Source: Strigamia acuminata (taxonomy: Eukaryota; Arthropoda; Chilopoda; Geophilomorpha; Linotaeniidae). From it: DNA of 64,000 nucleotides. The position numbers and the translations under genes were made by a program. Shown here in pieces: positions 13,512-26,053 of the stretch. The number at the start of each line of letters is the position of its first letter. Position 1 is the stretch's first letter. Where the stretch lies: contig OX442317.1 in NCBI GenBank assembly GCA_949358305.1, forward strand, positions 1,798,001-1,862,000, read 5' to 3'. Under the pieces are notes generated by a model. The model ran no database searches. It worked only from the letters and a program-made list of their open reading frames with translations, and was not told where the DNA came from.

Positions 13512-14857
13512 TAATTAAGAATACAAAATGTTTATTTCCTTTTACACATTTCTCCTTTCTACAAAGTTTTACGAGCAAAAATTTGCATTTTACTGCCAAT
13601 TTTCTTAATCTCATCTTTATTCGCACTCCATTAATCGATTATACACAGCACAAAATCGATATAATTATGATTGCAAACAGACTTTAGTTTATGACTCCAT
13701 TAATATTCCACGATCGAACGAGCTTATAGCCACTTGAAACGAGAGAGAAATTTTGTAACGAGCACAAAATGTCAATATTAAAAAAGCAAATAAACTTTTC
13801 TTTTCCCTTTCTTTATTTAGCGCCATCAAACGGAATTTTGTAATATCCATCTAATTTAAAAGCAAAAAAAAGTGTATGAAAAAAGCGACAATAAAAATTT
13901 ATTTCCCTTTTGCTTGCCAACTTTGTTCTATTTCGAAAAGCCAAAGTTGGGGCGCAATTCTTGCAAATTCGATTCAAACGCAGAAAAAGCTTCGAAAAGC
14001 ACTTTAGCTTTTCTTGTCAACCACACAAATTGATGCTTATGTGCACGGACTTGGTTCAGGTCTTTCACTAATGGACTGGAATTACAAGCCCTGTTCGCTT
14101 TCCCTCCAAGACAAGGTCTGTGTAATGATCACAAAGGTTGTCTCTCTGCCTAATTACCACCCCAAGAAATTAGCCACCATCCGACCACAACCGCTCTCTC
14201 TCTCTTTCTCTCGCTCGCTCGGCGTCAATACATGGCGGAATCCATCGACTCACGCTCGCTACATTCATTCCTCCCAATCCCGACGTCACGTGTGCCTCGT
14301 CTGAGCACTCAATTCGCTTTGACTGCCTTTCAATTCATCCCTCATGCAAAAGTGATGAACAGGTAAATTCAAAACGTCGAATAATATTACACTTTACCTC
14401 ACCTCGAGTCCCCGATCCCCGACCGAGATTGGTTCGGAATTTGCAATGACACGACTCTGGAGCATTGATCTTTTACCTAGCTCGCTCTATCTACAACAAA
14501 CCACACGCGCAAATGTCGCTAACTGCCCCACCCCCTCTCTACACTCAACTCTCAACCCACGCACTCTGCTCCACTCACGCACCACCTGCTGCTGGCGAAT
14601 CATCGTTCCTCGCGAGCTAATTAATCCTCGTCAAGCTCCGATTGACTAATAAAATGGTTAAAAGATCAAAACATTAAGATTATGTGCATGTCGTTTGCTC
14701 TTTACTTTCCTCCTGGTGGCGAAAATCAACAAATTTATTGCCGTAGACGAAGATGAAGAAGGTTGAGTGCACAGATTGCTTTTTGGCTTAATCGTAAGAA
14801 ACGATGTTGATGTTAAGAGCATTCCTATTAGAACAACACGTACGAGTACAGGCAAAA

Positions 14858-14880
14858 AGGAAAGAAAGAAAGAAAGAAAG
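14858..14880. repeat. (GAAA)n microsatellite
   Basis: Tetranucleotide purine repeat of roughly five to six units, with no gene context. Confidence 0.8.
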
Positions 14881-17800
14881 GTGCTGCCATTCTTGTTTAT
14901 TTAGCTCTGTTGTCTTGCGAGCTATTTTCCAAAACATTACATTTGAAAGATGAAGATGAAAGGGAATGTCACCGGAAGTACAATATCGTATTTTTTTTCT
15001 CTCTCTCTCCCTCTCTTTTCCTCTCTCTCTTCCACATGAAAAACAAACACTATAAAAATCGAAATTTATTACCTGGAAAGAAATATTAAATTTAAAAATA
15101 ATATAAAAAATAACGAGTGTATAAACTTGAATCGAAGATCAAATATTTCAGAATTGAAGGGAAATAATAGGTTTGATATCTATTTTTTATTACGCTACAT
15201 TTATTTGTAGTAATGTTGTCATGTGAGTGTTTTTTTTTTTTTGGATTTTTTGGTTTTTTTTTTTTCAAGAAAAAAAATTTATTTGCACTAAAAATAGAAT
15301 ACAATGATTTCTAGTGGGTCGTTAACGTGCACAACTGTCTTTAAACTTGGTTCCTTCAATTGTCTTGATCGCAATCTCGTATGGTCAAGTCATAAATGTC
15401 ACATGCGACATGAGACGGAAGTGATCCGTGGGATGATCACGGAAAAACGACATGAAAAAAGGGTCGTGGAAGAGAAAGAGAAAGAAAAAGAAAAATCGGC
15501 CACTCATCGACACACAATTTGCAATTTCTTTTTAAAAAGACATTTTCAGAGTTCCAATGTTATCTAATCAATGTAATTGCTCGTAATTAAATGAAAGCCT
15601 GTGTGATTTCCGTGTCAATGATTATCAAACGGCAGATAAAGCCAAATTGAATAAAGAAATGTCAGGCTGTGGTGTTGTATTGTTGCACCGAGGTTATTTT
15701 TCTTGCGCCAGCAATATTTGACAGAATCTGTCGCTTCGGAGTAAAGTTATCGTCGGTATTCTCTCCAACTTGATAAATGGGCGCTTTTATTCTGCTAATG
15801 AATTTTACATGCAAAAGAAAAAGATAATAAATATGATGGAATGCCCAAGACGCCTTATCAACTGTACGTGTCATTGATGATGTAACCGAGTGAACTGAAA
15901 GTGAAATTCGAGAATAATAAAAATTGAAAGAAAAAAAAATAGATTTTTAAACTGCATTTTGAAAGAATTTACTCGGCTAATTTGGGAAAATTAAATTTCA
16001 AGCTCCGAATGAAAAAATAGTAAATTCAAGATGGCTAACGAGTAGCAAAAGAATCAAATTCCCTTAAGAGAAAGTTTGAAAATGAAATGTGCGTGTAATT
16101 AGAAGCAAACGTGAATTCCTTTGATGCTAAAGAGTCAATTTACTTGTTTGTTGAAGGGAAAATGAGACAATTTTCATTCTTAAAAAAAAAAATCATTGCA
16201 CTCGAATAAAACACGCAGAGATTGGTTTTAAAAAAAGGGAATTGCGTTTGAGTTATTTACTTGTGCGATGTTAAAAATTGAATAACACTATTTGACATCA
16301 TTTGTCATTAGTGCTAATTGGCACTGTTGACTCAGTACGGCATTTGCCACCTCTGACAGTATGGTGCAGTTTGTTTACAATTGCGGGTGACAGGGCGCGT
16401 GTTTTGTTGTTGTTACAACCTGCATTAATGATTTAGATCTGGCAATTTATACGTTTCAGGAGAAGGCAATAACAAAACCGCAATTTATATTAAATGTTTA
16501 AGAATATTATATAAAAAGAGAGCAAGGAATTAATCAATGTTAGGCGCGCTTTAAGTCATCTTGTAAGTGAAGCAGTAATTAGAACTCAAGTTCCCTAAGA
16601 GTTTATCATGAGTCTGCTGTTTACATGGTCAAATTAATTATCAAGTTGAGAGCTACTTTATTACATCTCAGGTTTTAAGGTGTGTGGTTGAATATTGGAA
16701 ATTATTTATTATATAGCAATTTTTTTTACATTTTTTTATTTTTATTTTTTTTTATATTTGCAAAGCTTGTGACAGAAAATGTCCTCTTATCAAAACTTGC
16801 TGTAGGGTTGCGAGCAACATGTCGGATATAATCAAAAGCATACGTTTTTTTTCTTCTATTTTTTCTTATTTATTAAGAGTAAAAGTTTTAAAATGATAAA
16901 TTGGTAGTAATTGAATTTGTCCGCTCGGATGACTTTAATCAAGAAAATCTCAAGATTAGACTTCTCTCTTTTTAAATCTCAAACATGGAACAAACATTCC
17001 GTCGAAAAAAAAAATAACACAAATAAACTGAAGGGAAAAAAATATATATATTTGTTGTTCAAAAGTAAATAAAATTACTTAAAATCATGAGTCAACATTT
17101 CTTTCTTGCCTCGCTTCTTCTTTTTTGGTACAAGTAAAGAAAATTGCGATGATTGAACCGCGTCGGTCTACCGAAGCAAAAGAAAAAAGAAGAAAAAAAA
17201 GACGAAAAAAATTGCAATGGCAGAAGAGTTGTCAAGAAAAGCTTATTTCTTGTATGTATAAACCAGAAACGTAGCTATAAAATGTTATCCAACAAGCATG
17301 CGCAATCATTCTTTGTACATTAGGAAGCCTCTTCGATTCCAGCCGCGTTTCACAAGACAAGATGAAGGATATTGCGAAGATGGAGTCGGCTTCTGAATCT
17401 GAATTGATGGTCAATGCGTGGAAAAGAGTGCACTAGATGAGCCGTCTTTCAAACCGTGAATAGTTTCCCATCCATTTCTCTTCAAATGTTCATACGGAGC
17501 CACTCTGCAAAATAATCTTTTTTCTTATTTTTTTTTAAAAAAAAAATCGATAGGAAATTGGTTGAAATTTTGATAAAATTTCCAATTGATTTTGTAAAAA
17601 CCTCAAAATCATATTTCCAGATTTAGCCGAATGATTTATTGACGCGGCACTTTTGCATCTAGAACATTGGGCATGGATCAATCAGGATAAAGCATTTATG
17701 AAACGTAACAATTTCTCCGTGTGTCGTCTTCTTTTTCCTCTTCCGCTTCTCCAGTCCTTTTTCTCTATTGCCCAATTCGAGTCTTTTTCCCCTCCACGTA

Positions 17801-20800
17801 CCATAAGTCACATTAGGACAATACATCAACTTTGACCTGTCATCGATGAATTTATTCTTCCCCTCGACCTGTCATCATTCATCGAGGTGTTTTTTCATCA
17901 TTCACACTGAACTGATCACACGGCGTCATCTTGAATTCAATTAGTGAACCCAAAGCACCGCGCCAACCTTTACAAATTGAAGTTTAATCAATCCTGAATG
18001 AATAAGACAATAAATAAACAAACTAATTCAACTGGACAAGTTATGAGGATTTAAATTAATTACGTTTTACAATTCGGAATTAATACTAAACAAATTTATT
18101 TCGTAGAAACAAAACACAAATCACACGTATTGGATTGAGTCGCCACACTACTCGTAGACGTGAATAATTGCTTCTTCTTCTTTTTTATTTTATTTTATAT
18201 TTTTTATTTAAAGACACTTATTTTTAAGTGTTGGTGAAATCGATAAATCTGAGTTGTGGAATTCCATCGATGGAAAAGAAAGAGAAAGAAAAGAGAAAAG
18301 CAATTTTTCACAAATTCTGCCTTTATTTCCAGATCCATGTTTTATTAGAACTAGAAGCGACATCCTCGTGAGGTTTATTGTTCAATCTAGGTAAACCCAA
18401 TTGAAAGTAAAATATTTATGTAACTACAATTTGACAATATGTTTTTTTTTCTCTCTCTTTCTTATCTCTTTCTTTTCTGTCGTTGATATAAATTATAAAC
18501 AAAAAATGCTCGGATCTAAGATCTTCGAAGAAGGAAGAAAGGAAAAAAATGCAACTATACAGATAAATAAAAAAAGAGAAATTTTCGGTTGAAGAAAGTA
18601 ATCTAATCCTCTGAAACACAAGAAAAGGGGCATAACATAAAGAGAGAAAAAATCCAATAATCCCCACAGAGAAGAACACGGGCTTGAAAAGTAGTTTGAG
18701 TTAAGGTCGGGATAAAATAGAAAAAATAGGATAATTTACTGGCTGAAAAATGAAGGTAGTTTGGGCTGTGTAGGCGAAGCTGGGTGTTTTGGTGATCCTC
18801 AATGATGCTTTTAATTGGTAATTGGGGATCATTAAGATGAGGCGGCTTTCTCTCTCTCGCTTTCTCTCTTGTTTATGCAACTGCTATTTTCCAAACACAT
18901 AAGAAACGTGCGGAATATAAAGCACGCGCCTCAGGTAGAATTGAAGAGGTTATGAGTCGAGCGAGCGTAATGGTCGCTTTAATTGATGACCAAAACATTC
19001 AAAAATAAAAGGGTTGTTGGCTTTTATGGTTAACAGCCCCTGAGATACATTAAGAAGAAGGAAAAGTGCACATACATTTTTTTTGGCTAATTCTAAGATT
19101 GAAAGAAAAACGAAATTGTTATGCAAGCTACTTGTGGTAAGAATGAAAAACACATGAATAAAAGATGAGAAATGGAAAATTGAAGAGAGTTTGATTCCGA
19201 GATCAATTACAAGGGAGTAGATGAAAGTGGAACTCTATAAATCTGTTTTGTGCAAGGGCAAATATCCTGGTCTGTGAAAACTATAAAAACAGAGAAAATG
19301 CTCGGACCAACATGCCCATAAACACCCAAGGACCCCTGCTTGAAGACTCCATATCGCATCGGTCCGACGGTCATAAAAACGCTCACCAGACGAGCGCAGA
19401 ATACAGATGGACCAGTTTGATGTCATCTGCATGTCCTTCCTCGATCAATTTCTGGCGCCGGGCGCTGCGAGTAAAAATAGGCCTAAAAGAGTCCTATCTG
19501 ATGATCGTTGAACCTGCGTTCGATTTCATCGTTGGAATTTCTTTTTTTTTTCTTTTCTTTTAAACTTCATTCTTCCTAAAAAAAAAAAAAAAAAAAAAAT
19601 TGGAGAAACTTTTCTACAATCGTTTATCCAGCCAACTTTCCTTTTATAGAGAAAAGGGGGCTTTCAATGGCGAGTGTTGAAATCACTTTAAAAAAAATTG
19701 ATGCGACGTCTGGAATTTAAATGAACTCGATTTTTCTGTTTGTTTATTAATTTACACGCGGGATTTTTATTTACAAACAAATGCAATGCAGAGAAGAATG
19801 CCCTAATGTGTGTACTCACTGATGGCAAAGGTAAAAACTAAAAATGGACGTTTTATTTGACTCAAGTGTTGTCAACAGCTCATTTGAAAACTGTGTTTTG
19901 AATATTTGTTTTATTCATCTTCTCATTTGTCATACATCACTAAACACTAAACCGAAAAATAATAATTTTACCCAATGTCGACTTAATTAGATTTTCACAT
20001 TTCCAAACAAAGTTTGTTTACATTGGCTGCATGCAGGCTTATTATCTCAATCAGAATAATCATGAGATAATTTTATATGCAAAAATTATAGGATACAATA
20101 TTTCCCTGAAAAATGAACTGAACAAATAAATCAAAAGATGAAAAAGTAATGATTATTTTTACGATTGATTTGCTTACGTTTGGCGAAACGTGCGGAATTG
20201 CAACGAGCACATGAGAAAACAATATTAGAAACTTGGAGAATGAAGCGGGCAATTTTCGTAACAGATTTTCCTCTTAGCTATAGAAAAGTGTAGAACCAAA
20301 CAAAGAAAGAGATTGAGGGGTCTCTTAAGAAAACAATAAGATGGTTCCTGCTGTTTACACCCCAATAACCAGTTGCCTGGGCGGGAGCATGCCTCCCTTT
20401 GTTTCCCCGTCTAAGATTAGGCTGGACAAAAAGGGTCATTCGATGCCACCATCTTTAGGTCTCGCGTCTATTCATCGACGTCTTCCGAAATGAGTTCTTT
20501 TCAGACCCGGTCGCTGCAAGTGGAATACTTTGAAAAACGAACCCGAATACCCGATTGGAGATTAGATAGACAATACAAACGTCGAGTTAAAATAAAATAC
20601 AAGTATAAAAAGAAAACGAAGAGGAAAACAGAATAATAAAGAAAGCACGAAAAATAAGTTTGGTAATACGTGACCTGGGACAAATTATACTTGTCAGACA
20701 CGGTGTACCTTTAGGTGATAAGTTGAATGCGAAGGGAAGACCAAAGTCAACAACTCTCTTACTGTAAGAGGTTGATCATAGAGAAAACAAATAAAATAAA

Positions 20801-23800
20801 AATATATAAACAAAAAAATAAAAAAGAAGAGTTATAAGGAGGGAGAAAAATTTCGTAATTACATTTCGTGTCATGGAGTTGCGTGTTGGTCGTTTTTCTT
20901 TGCTCCGTGCTTCTGTTTTCGATTGACCGTTGAGTAGACGTGGCCACGTTGTTATATCGAACAAAGGACTTGAGGAAATGAAAACATTTCTCTTTTGATC
21001 ACAGCAAAAAGAAAAACCCCTCGAATTGGCGTGTGTTAACAAACAACATGCGGTTGATCTTGCTTGAGCTATTGCAATGTCAGGACTAATTTGGGCTCGT
21101 GCTGGGGAGGAAGAGAATATTTTATAAAGTTTGATTGGGGAGGAAAGTTGTTAATTTCTGCTGTTTTTGTGGCTGAAAGCAGCGAGAAAGGAAATATTTT
21201 GCGCCATTTTATTTTATTTTATTTGTGCGTTATCGTTTTGCAAGGTCGTTTCAAGTTTGCTGACACCTTGGTGACTTTGCCAACAGACAGACAGACAGCA
21301 CGAAAATAAAGGTGGCGAAGTGCAAATTGAAATTCACGGCTCCCACGAGCTTCACAATGAAGTGACGGCTGCTTCTGTCAGACGCTTTTGCATCTTCTTT
21401 GTGTGATGTCGACAAAAAAGAATTGGAAAGAAGCCTAGCCGGATTATTCGACGTAATATAAAAAGACAAAAGGATTTTTACATATATTTTGTCACCGCTT
21501 TAAATTTATCGCCGTTGATTTGATTCATTCCATGTGCAAACACTTTGCTAAATCAATACAAGTAGGCATCGCGGGGAAATGACAATCAACGTTTTCCAAT
21601 CAGCAAACTTTCCAACTTTAAACTCGTGACACTTCTTCAACATTTATCAAACAAGCCCCACTTTAATCACGCTCGGAATGCAAATCGAGTTGAGAAAATT
21701 GAGTTACAAATCAAATCAATAAAATAAAATGTGACCTTGGCTAAAATTTCATCTCGTGTATAGTATTTTTTAATTTTTTCTTTTTTACGTATACACTGCG
21801 CATAGAGTAAAAGGCGTGTTTGTGCGTTGGTGCTTTTCTTCCCTTTCCGTTTCCGGATGAAGCTGTCACTATCCCCTTTGCGTTTGCTCCTTTTGGGGCA
21901 CATATTAAGCTGGAAAGCGAGCTTTCTGGAAGAAATCCAAAAAGCGATTGGCGATTTGGGCGTGGGAAGGCAGGAGTTTGGTCCCTGAGCGTGTCAGTTA
22001 GTTTTAGAAACGGGAAACTGTTTTGGCAAGAAAATCTGGCCACAGCAGCAGAAATTGTCTTTTCACTCCCTGTACCCCTCCCCCTTCCCTCCCCCAATCT
22101 TTTTTTTATTTTTTAAGAAAACAATCTGTTTTTCTTGATTATATTCTTTCATCCGAAAAGCAGAATTTCTTGATTTATTTTGAGTTTTTAATTAAATTTC
22201 GATCGATCTAAAATGTGATTCACATTTTTTAGTGAATAATATTTCTAATTTGTAATAATTTCTAATTATAAAGTGATATTTTAGGTGTGCGCGACTTCTT
22301 TTCAACGCATAATCTGTTGGAAATAGTGTCTCCTTCTACTTTTCCAGCTGATTGAAATTCAGAAACGTGTTTTTCCACTATTTTCTATCTAATCCTCATT
22401 ATCATGAAACGATCGTAGAACTGCATCATCATCATCACCATCATCTGCATGAGGACGGGAGAAAAAGCCTATAACACTCAACTTTGACCAGTAGCAGTAC
22501 ATACTGAAACATGTGCAACAAATTCGAAAACTTTTCCACAAGGCCTCATCAAAACTGATGTATGATTTTCTCGTATTAACTCGTTAACTTCAGGTCAGTA
22601 AAGGATTGAAGCGATGCGCAAACCCGGTTTAATATTGACCTCTTGAGAGTTTACCTTATTTTCTTGCTCTTGAAATTGCGTGTTAATTTGATGACTTAAG
22701 TACACTAACAACTTTTCACTTTGTTAATGACTCTGCGCCGATATAATTACAATTTCTTTCCCAAAAAAAAAATGTTGCACGAAATTAACTTAATTGAAGT
22801 TTAACGTTAAATAAAAAATGTAGCATTTTAATAATTTAATTTTTTTTTCTACTTGTAATGGGATGGAACGGTAAGGGGGAGTTTGATAAATTTACAAGCT
22901 ACTTAAATCCTTGGATTTATGCCTAGTTTACTTGTTTGGCCACTTGGATTTCCCTTTCAATTGTTAATTGCAAATTTAATTGCATTATACTATAGCGCAG
23001 ATATGAAAACATGCCCAAAGTTATTATCGCTGAACGGCGAATGAAAGGGAAAATTAAAAATGTTGACAAACGAATTTCGAAACTCAAGTTTGAAAAGCCG
23101 ATCGGAAATTTAATCAACACTTTGTACACAGTGCAAATATTGGAAACAAACAAATCGACAGACCAGAATGAAACATTTCGTTGACCTTTTATCCATATTT
23201 TCATTGATTTCTTTTGAAGAAAATTTCAAAAAAGTTAAAAATTCCAGTAGAGTTTTTGCGGAACGATTTTACTTTTTTTCAATTTTCCTTCAAAATGAAA
23301 AACAAATTTCGCCACTCAATATTAAAAATAAAATCCCATTAAAAGATAGAAAAGTAGCGAGCTTCTCGCCAGAGGGCGTCATCATCCATCTCGTAGCAGC
23401 ACATTAGAGTGAAGTAAACGAAAGGTTTAATATTGCATTTCTCATTGTCATTGGCAGTTGCAACAGTGTGGTTTCATTTCCTGGTTTCTTGTGCTCTTGC
23501 ACTTGCACCTTTCTACGACGACCAGCACGAGTCTTAAACTTTGATTAAACCCCAGAGGCTTCAGTACTCTTTCATTAAATGTGCTCTTCTACTATCCTCT
23601 TTCCGGTCTCACATATATCACTGGTCAATGGTAATCAGGTGCTCCCATTCGAGTCGAAAAAGCGGAAGATTCGAGCCCAAACTCCAAACGAGCATGCCAT
23701 ACATGCTCGCCACTTACACTTAGTTTCTTGTTTATTTAGTTATTTATCTCACAATTCTGTTTCATGCTTTTCACTTAACTCTTCAATTTCGACGGAATCT

Positions 23801-24534
23801 GCACTTGGCTCGTTAGATTTGTCACCTGGATTTGTATTATTAAATCTATTAAACAGTTGCGGATGGGTATTACGTATTAGTAATAGTGCGGAAAGGAAGA
23901 AAAAAGTTAACTGCAAATAAGGTTTGTTCTATCAAGATCGAAACAGTTCCTAAGGGATTCACTCAACCTTCACTTTATAGTAAACACAAGTTTCCAAACT
24001 AAAGAAATAAAAGAATAAAAGTATATATAAAACAAAATAAAAGGAAAGGAAGCAAATGAAATAAAGTGTAATCCCACTTGGATTGAGCGCGTAATCGAAC
24101 ATCACTTTTACAGTGCATTTTATTCTTGAACGGAATTGCACAGAAATAAACGATGACAAACTACTCAAACCATAAAATTCTTTTTTCTATCTCTTCCTCT
24201 TTTATTACTTATTTTATTTATGTTGGAGGCGTGAAATATGGCACGATAATTATCAAAACTCTCCAAGGTACGTTTATTTACGTATTCAAAGCCATTTCAT
24301 TTCAGATACCGGTATGGTCAATTTTTTGGCGCATCTCATTTTGCGGGCGAATTTCGAGAGAAATTTGTTTGCAAGAGTTAAATTGGCTCAACATTTAGTG
24401 TATTGCAAGCGCAGATTATTATTACAGCACTTACGAAACATAAACATCGCTTTTGGCACTGTCATTCTGCATATTTGTTAATAGTCGTCTGGGCCTCTGC
24501 CAAAACGAGGCTCCTTAAAGAGTTGGTGTTGCGG

Positions 24535-24559
24535 CAGAGCAGAGCAGAGCAGAGCAGAA
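24535..24559. repeat. (AGAGC)n microsatellite
   Basis: Four to five copies of a pentanucleotide unit close to a locally GC-richer stretch (about 24480-24990). Confidence 0.8.
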
Positions 24560-25290
24560 GGCGATGTGATTTACCGTGTACAATGGGGTGACAGCGAACC
24601 AAGGCTTTGCTGCACACGGTTTAATATGCAAAGCGCATTGCTATTCATGAACGGGAGGAGAAAGTGGGGGCTTTTCTAACGGCTCGGTGCGGCGTTTACC
24701 CTCGCGCCCTCGGATGCCATCCGTCTATTGTGCGTTTGGCCATATTCTCTTCTTTCAGTTTCACGTCGTAATGAACGCGCGTGAGACTAAGTTTGTCGCT
24801 TGTTAGATGAATGTGGCCTCCTCTTTTGTGCTGAGTTTGGAACTTTGCACCAACTTGGCAACGGAGATGCGTGCCTCGGGATTTAGCCGCACCAGCCACC
24901 AGCAGATGAAAACAGTCCTGATGCCGCGCGCACCATTTCTCACACGCATCAAACTCCATCTTTTTACATTTCGCACTTTTCAAAACGCCAATTTTAATTA
25001 GAAACTCAGCTTGATTAAAATTTCATGCGACGTTTTGGTATTGGACACGAAACCACAAAAAAAAAAAAAAAAAAAAAATGAAAATAGAAAATTTTATTTA
25101 GTCTAACTTCACATTAAAGATGACGTTCCAACAACGTTTGTTTATTGTTTGCAGTGCTTTGTGCATTCCTTTCCTTACCCACTTATTATATATTAGCTAT
25201 ATGTCTGTCTACGGTTGCTATCTATAGAGCAAATTACTGAGGCAATATGGCGTGTCTGCAATGAAATCGAAAGCAAACTCATTGGAGCGC

Positions 25291-25295
25291 ATATG
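25291..25295. repeat. 5' target-site duplication ATATG
   Basis: ATATG immediately precedes the 5' LTR and is repeated at 31187-31191 immediately after the 3' LTR. Five base pairs is the usual duplication length for copia-type integration. Confidence 0.93.
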
Positions 25296-25990
25296 TGATG
25301 TAATTTGGTTCACCGTTGTGCATGACAAATGCATTTTTTTTAAGGCGAAGTGTATTTGTACGTAGTGTGTCATTCCATTCGTATGGCGGCGCCACATGTT
25401 CTTCACATTGGTATATAAGATTTGTCCTGTGTGTGGTTGCATGTGCCGTCGTTTTACCATGAGGAATGATCATGTGTTTTTCTTTTTCTTTATTGGTTTG
25501 TATTAATAGCATAAAATGCAAAGTTATGTAAATTACATACATACAGGAAATAAATCTGTGTCATTTTTGTTTGAAAGTTAAACTGTGTGGATGTTGTGTT
25601 TGTGCTCTCTCTAAACACCATTATTTTAGATACATACAACTGAGGACATACAGACATTTTTGCCAGGACTAGATTCCCAACTTCACTATGAATACTAATG
25701 AGTTTATTAGTATTCAGTCTCTTTTCAACTAGGCCTATACAACATTGCATTAGGACTTTTTCAACGGTGCAACAATTGATTACACGCGACTACATTATCC
25801 AACGGATTGTACCGCAACAGTGAGTTAATATATATGAACAGTTTATTTATTTTCGACTTTCTTTTCAAATTGAATTCACGTGCATTGACCGAATTGACGT
25901 GCGACAACTATCGTGTGTATCGTCGAGTTGTGTTACGGGAAATAACACCTACATGGCCATTGTTTAAGGATTCCATATTGTTGTATAACA
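25296..25990 (+). repeat. 5' LTR of the copia element
   Basis: 695 bp, matching 30492-31186 along its whole length as far as I can see. A TATA-like box (TATATAA, 25412-25418) and an AATAAA (25549-25554) suggest U3 spans about 25296-25440, with transcription start shortly after the TATA box and a short R region. Confidence 0.95.
25412..25418 (+). promoter_or_regulatory. Candidate TATA box of the LTR promoter
   Basis: TATATAA about 116 bp into the LTR, followed about 130 bp later by AATAAA. This arrangement is expected for LTR-driven transcription and polyadenylation. The start site itself is inferred. Confidence 0.6.
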
Positions 25991-25991
25991 T

Positions 25992-26010
25992 TGGTAGCAG
26001 CGGGATGGTT
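25992..26010 (+). other. Primer-binding site, initiator tRNA-Met type
   Basis: TGGTAGCAG begins one base after the 5' LTR. It is complementary to the 3' end, including CCA, of animal initiator tRNA-Met. The following GGATGGTTT continues the complementarity after a one-base irregularity. Many copia elements prime from initiator tRNA-Met. The tRNA identity is inferred from remembered sequence. Confidence 0.75.
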
Positions 26011-26053
26011 TTAGGCCCATTTATTCATTGAATGACAACGTGGAATTACAACA

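Larger units (their letters stand above)
10046..25290. other. About 15 kb without recognisable genes
   Basis: A receptor poly(A) signal AATAAA lies at 10061-10066, just after the stop codon. Beyond it I found no exon with recognisable protein similarity on either strand. The open frames are short or low-complexity. The stretch holds microsatellites, A tracts and a few small hairpins, listed separately. It may contain regulatory DNA, noncoding transcripts or long introns that cannot be identified by eye. Confidence 0.55.

Noticed and set aside
21820-22116. 98-codon open frame (plus) with an overlapping minus-strand frame
   Set aside because: No recognisable motif, no splice context, and it ends in low-complexity Pro/Leu and Phe runs.
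24696-24983. 95-codon minus-strand frame with several Cys residues in a GC-richer stretch
   Set aside because: Cys spacing matches no domain I know, and there is no signal peptide or splice evidence.
25279-25750. Open frames inside the LTRs, repeated at 30430-30946
   Set aside because: They are identical because the LTRs are identical. They run across LTR regulatory sequence on the minus strand and have no known product.
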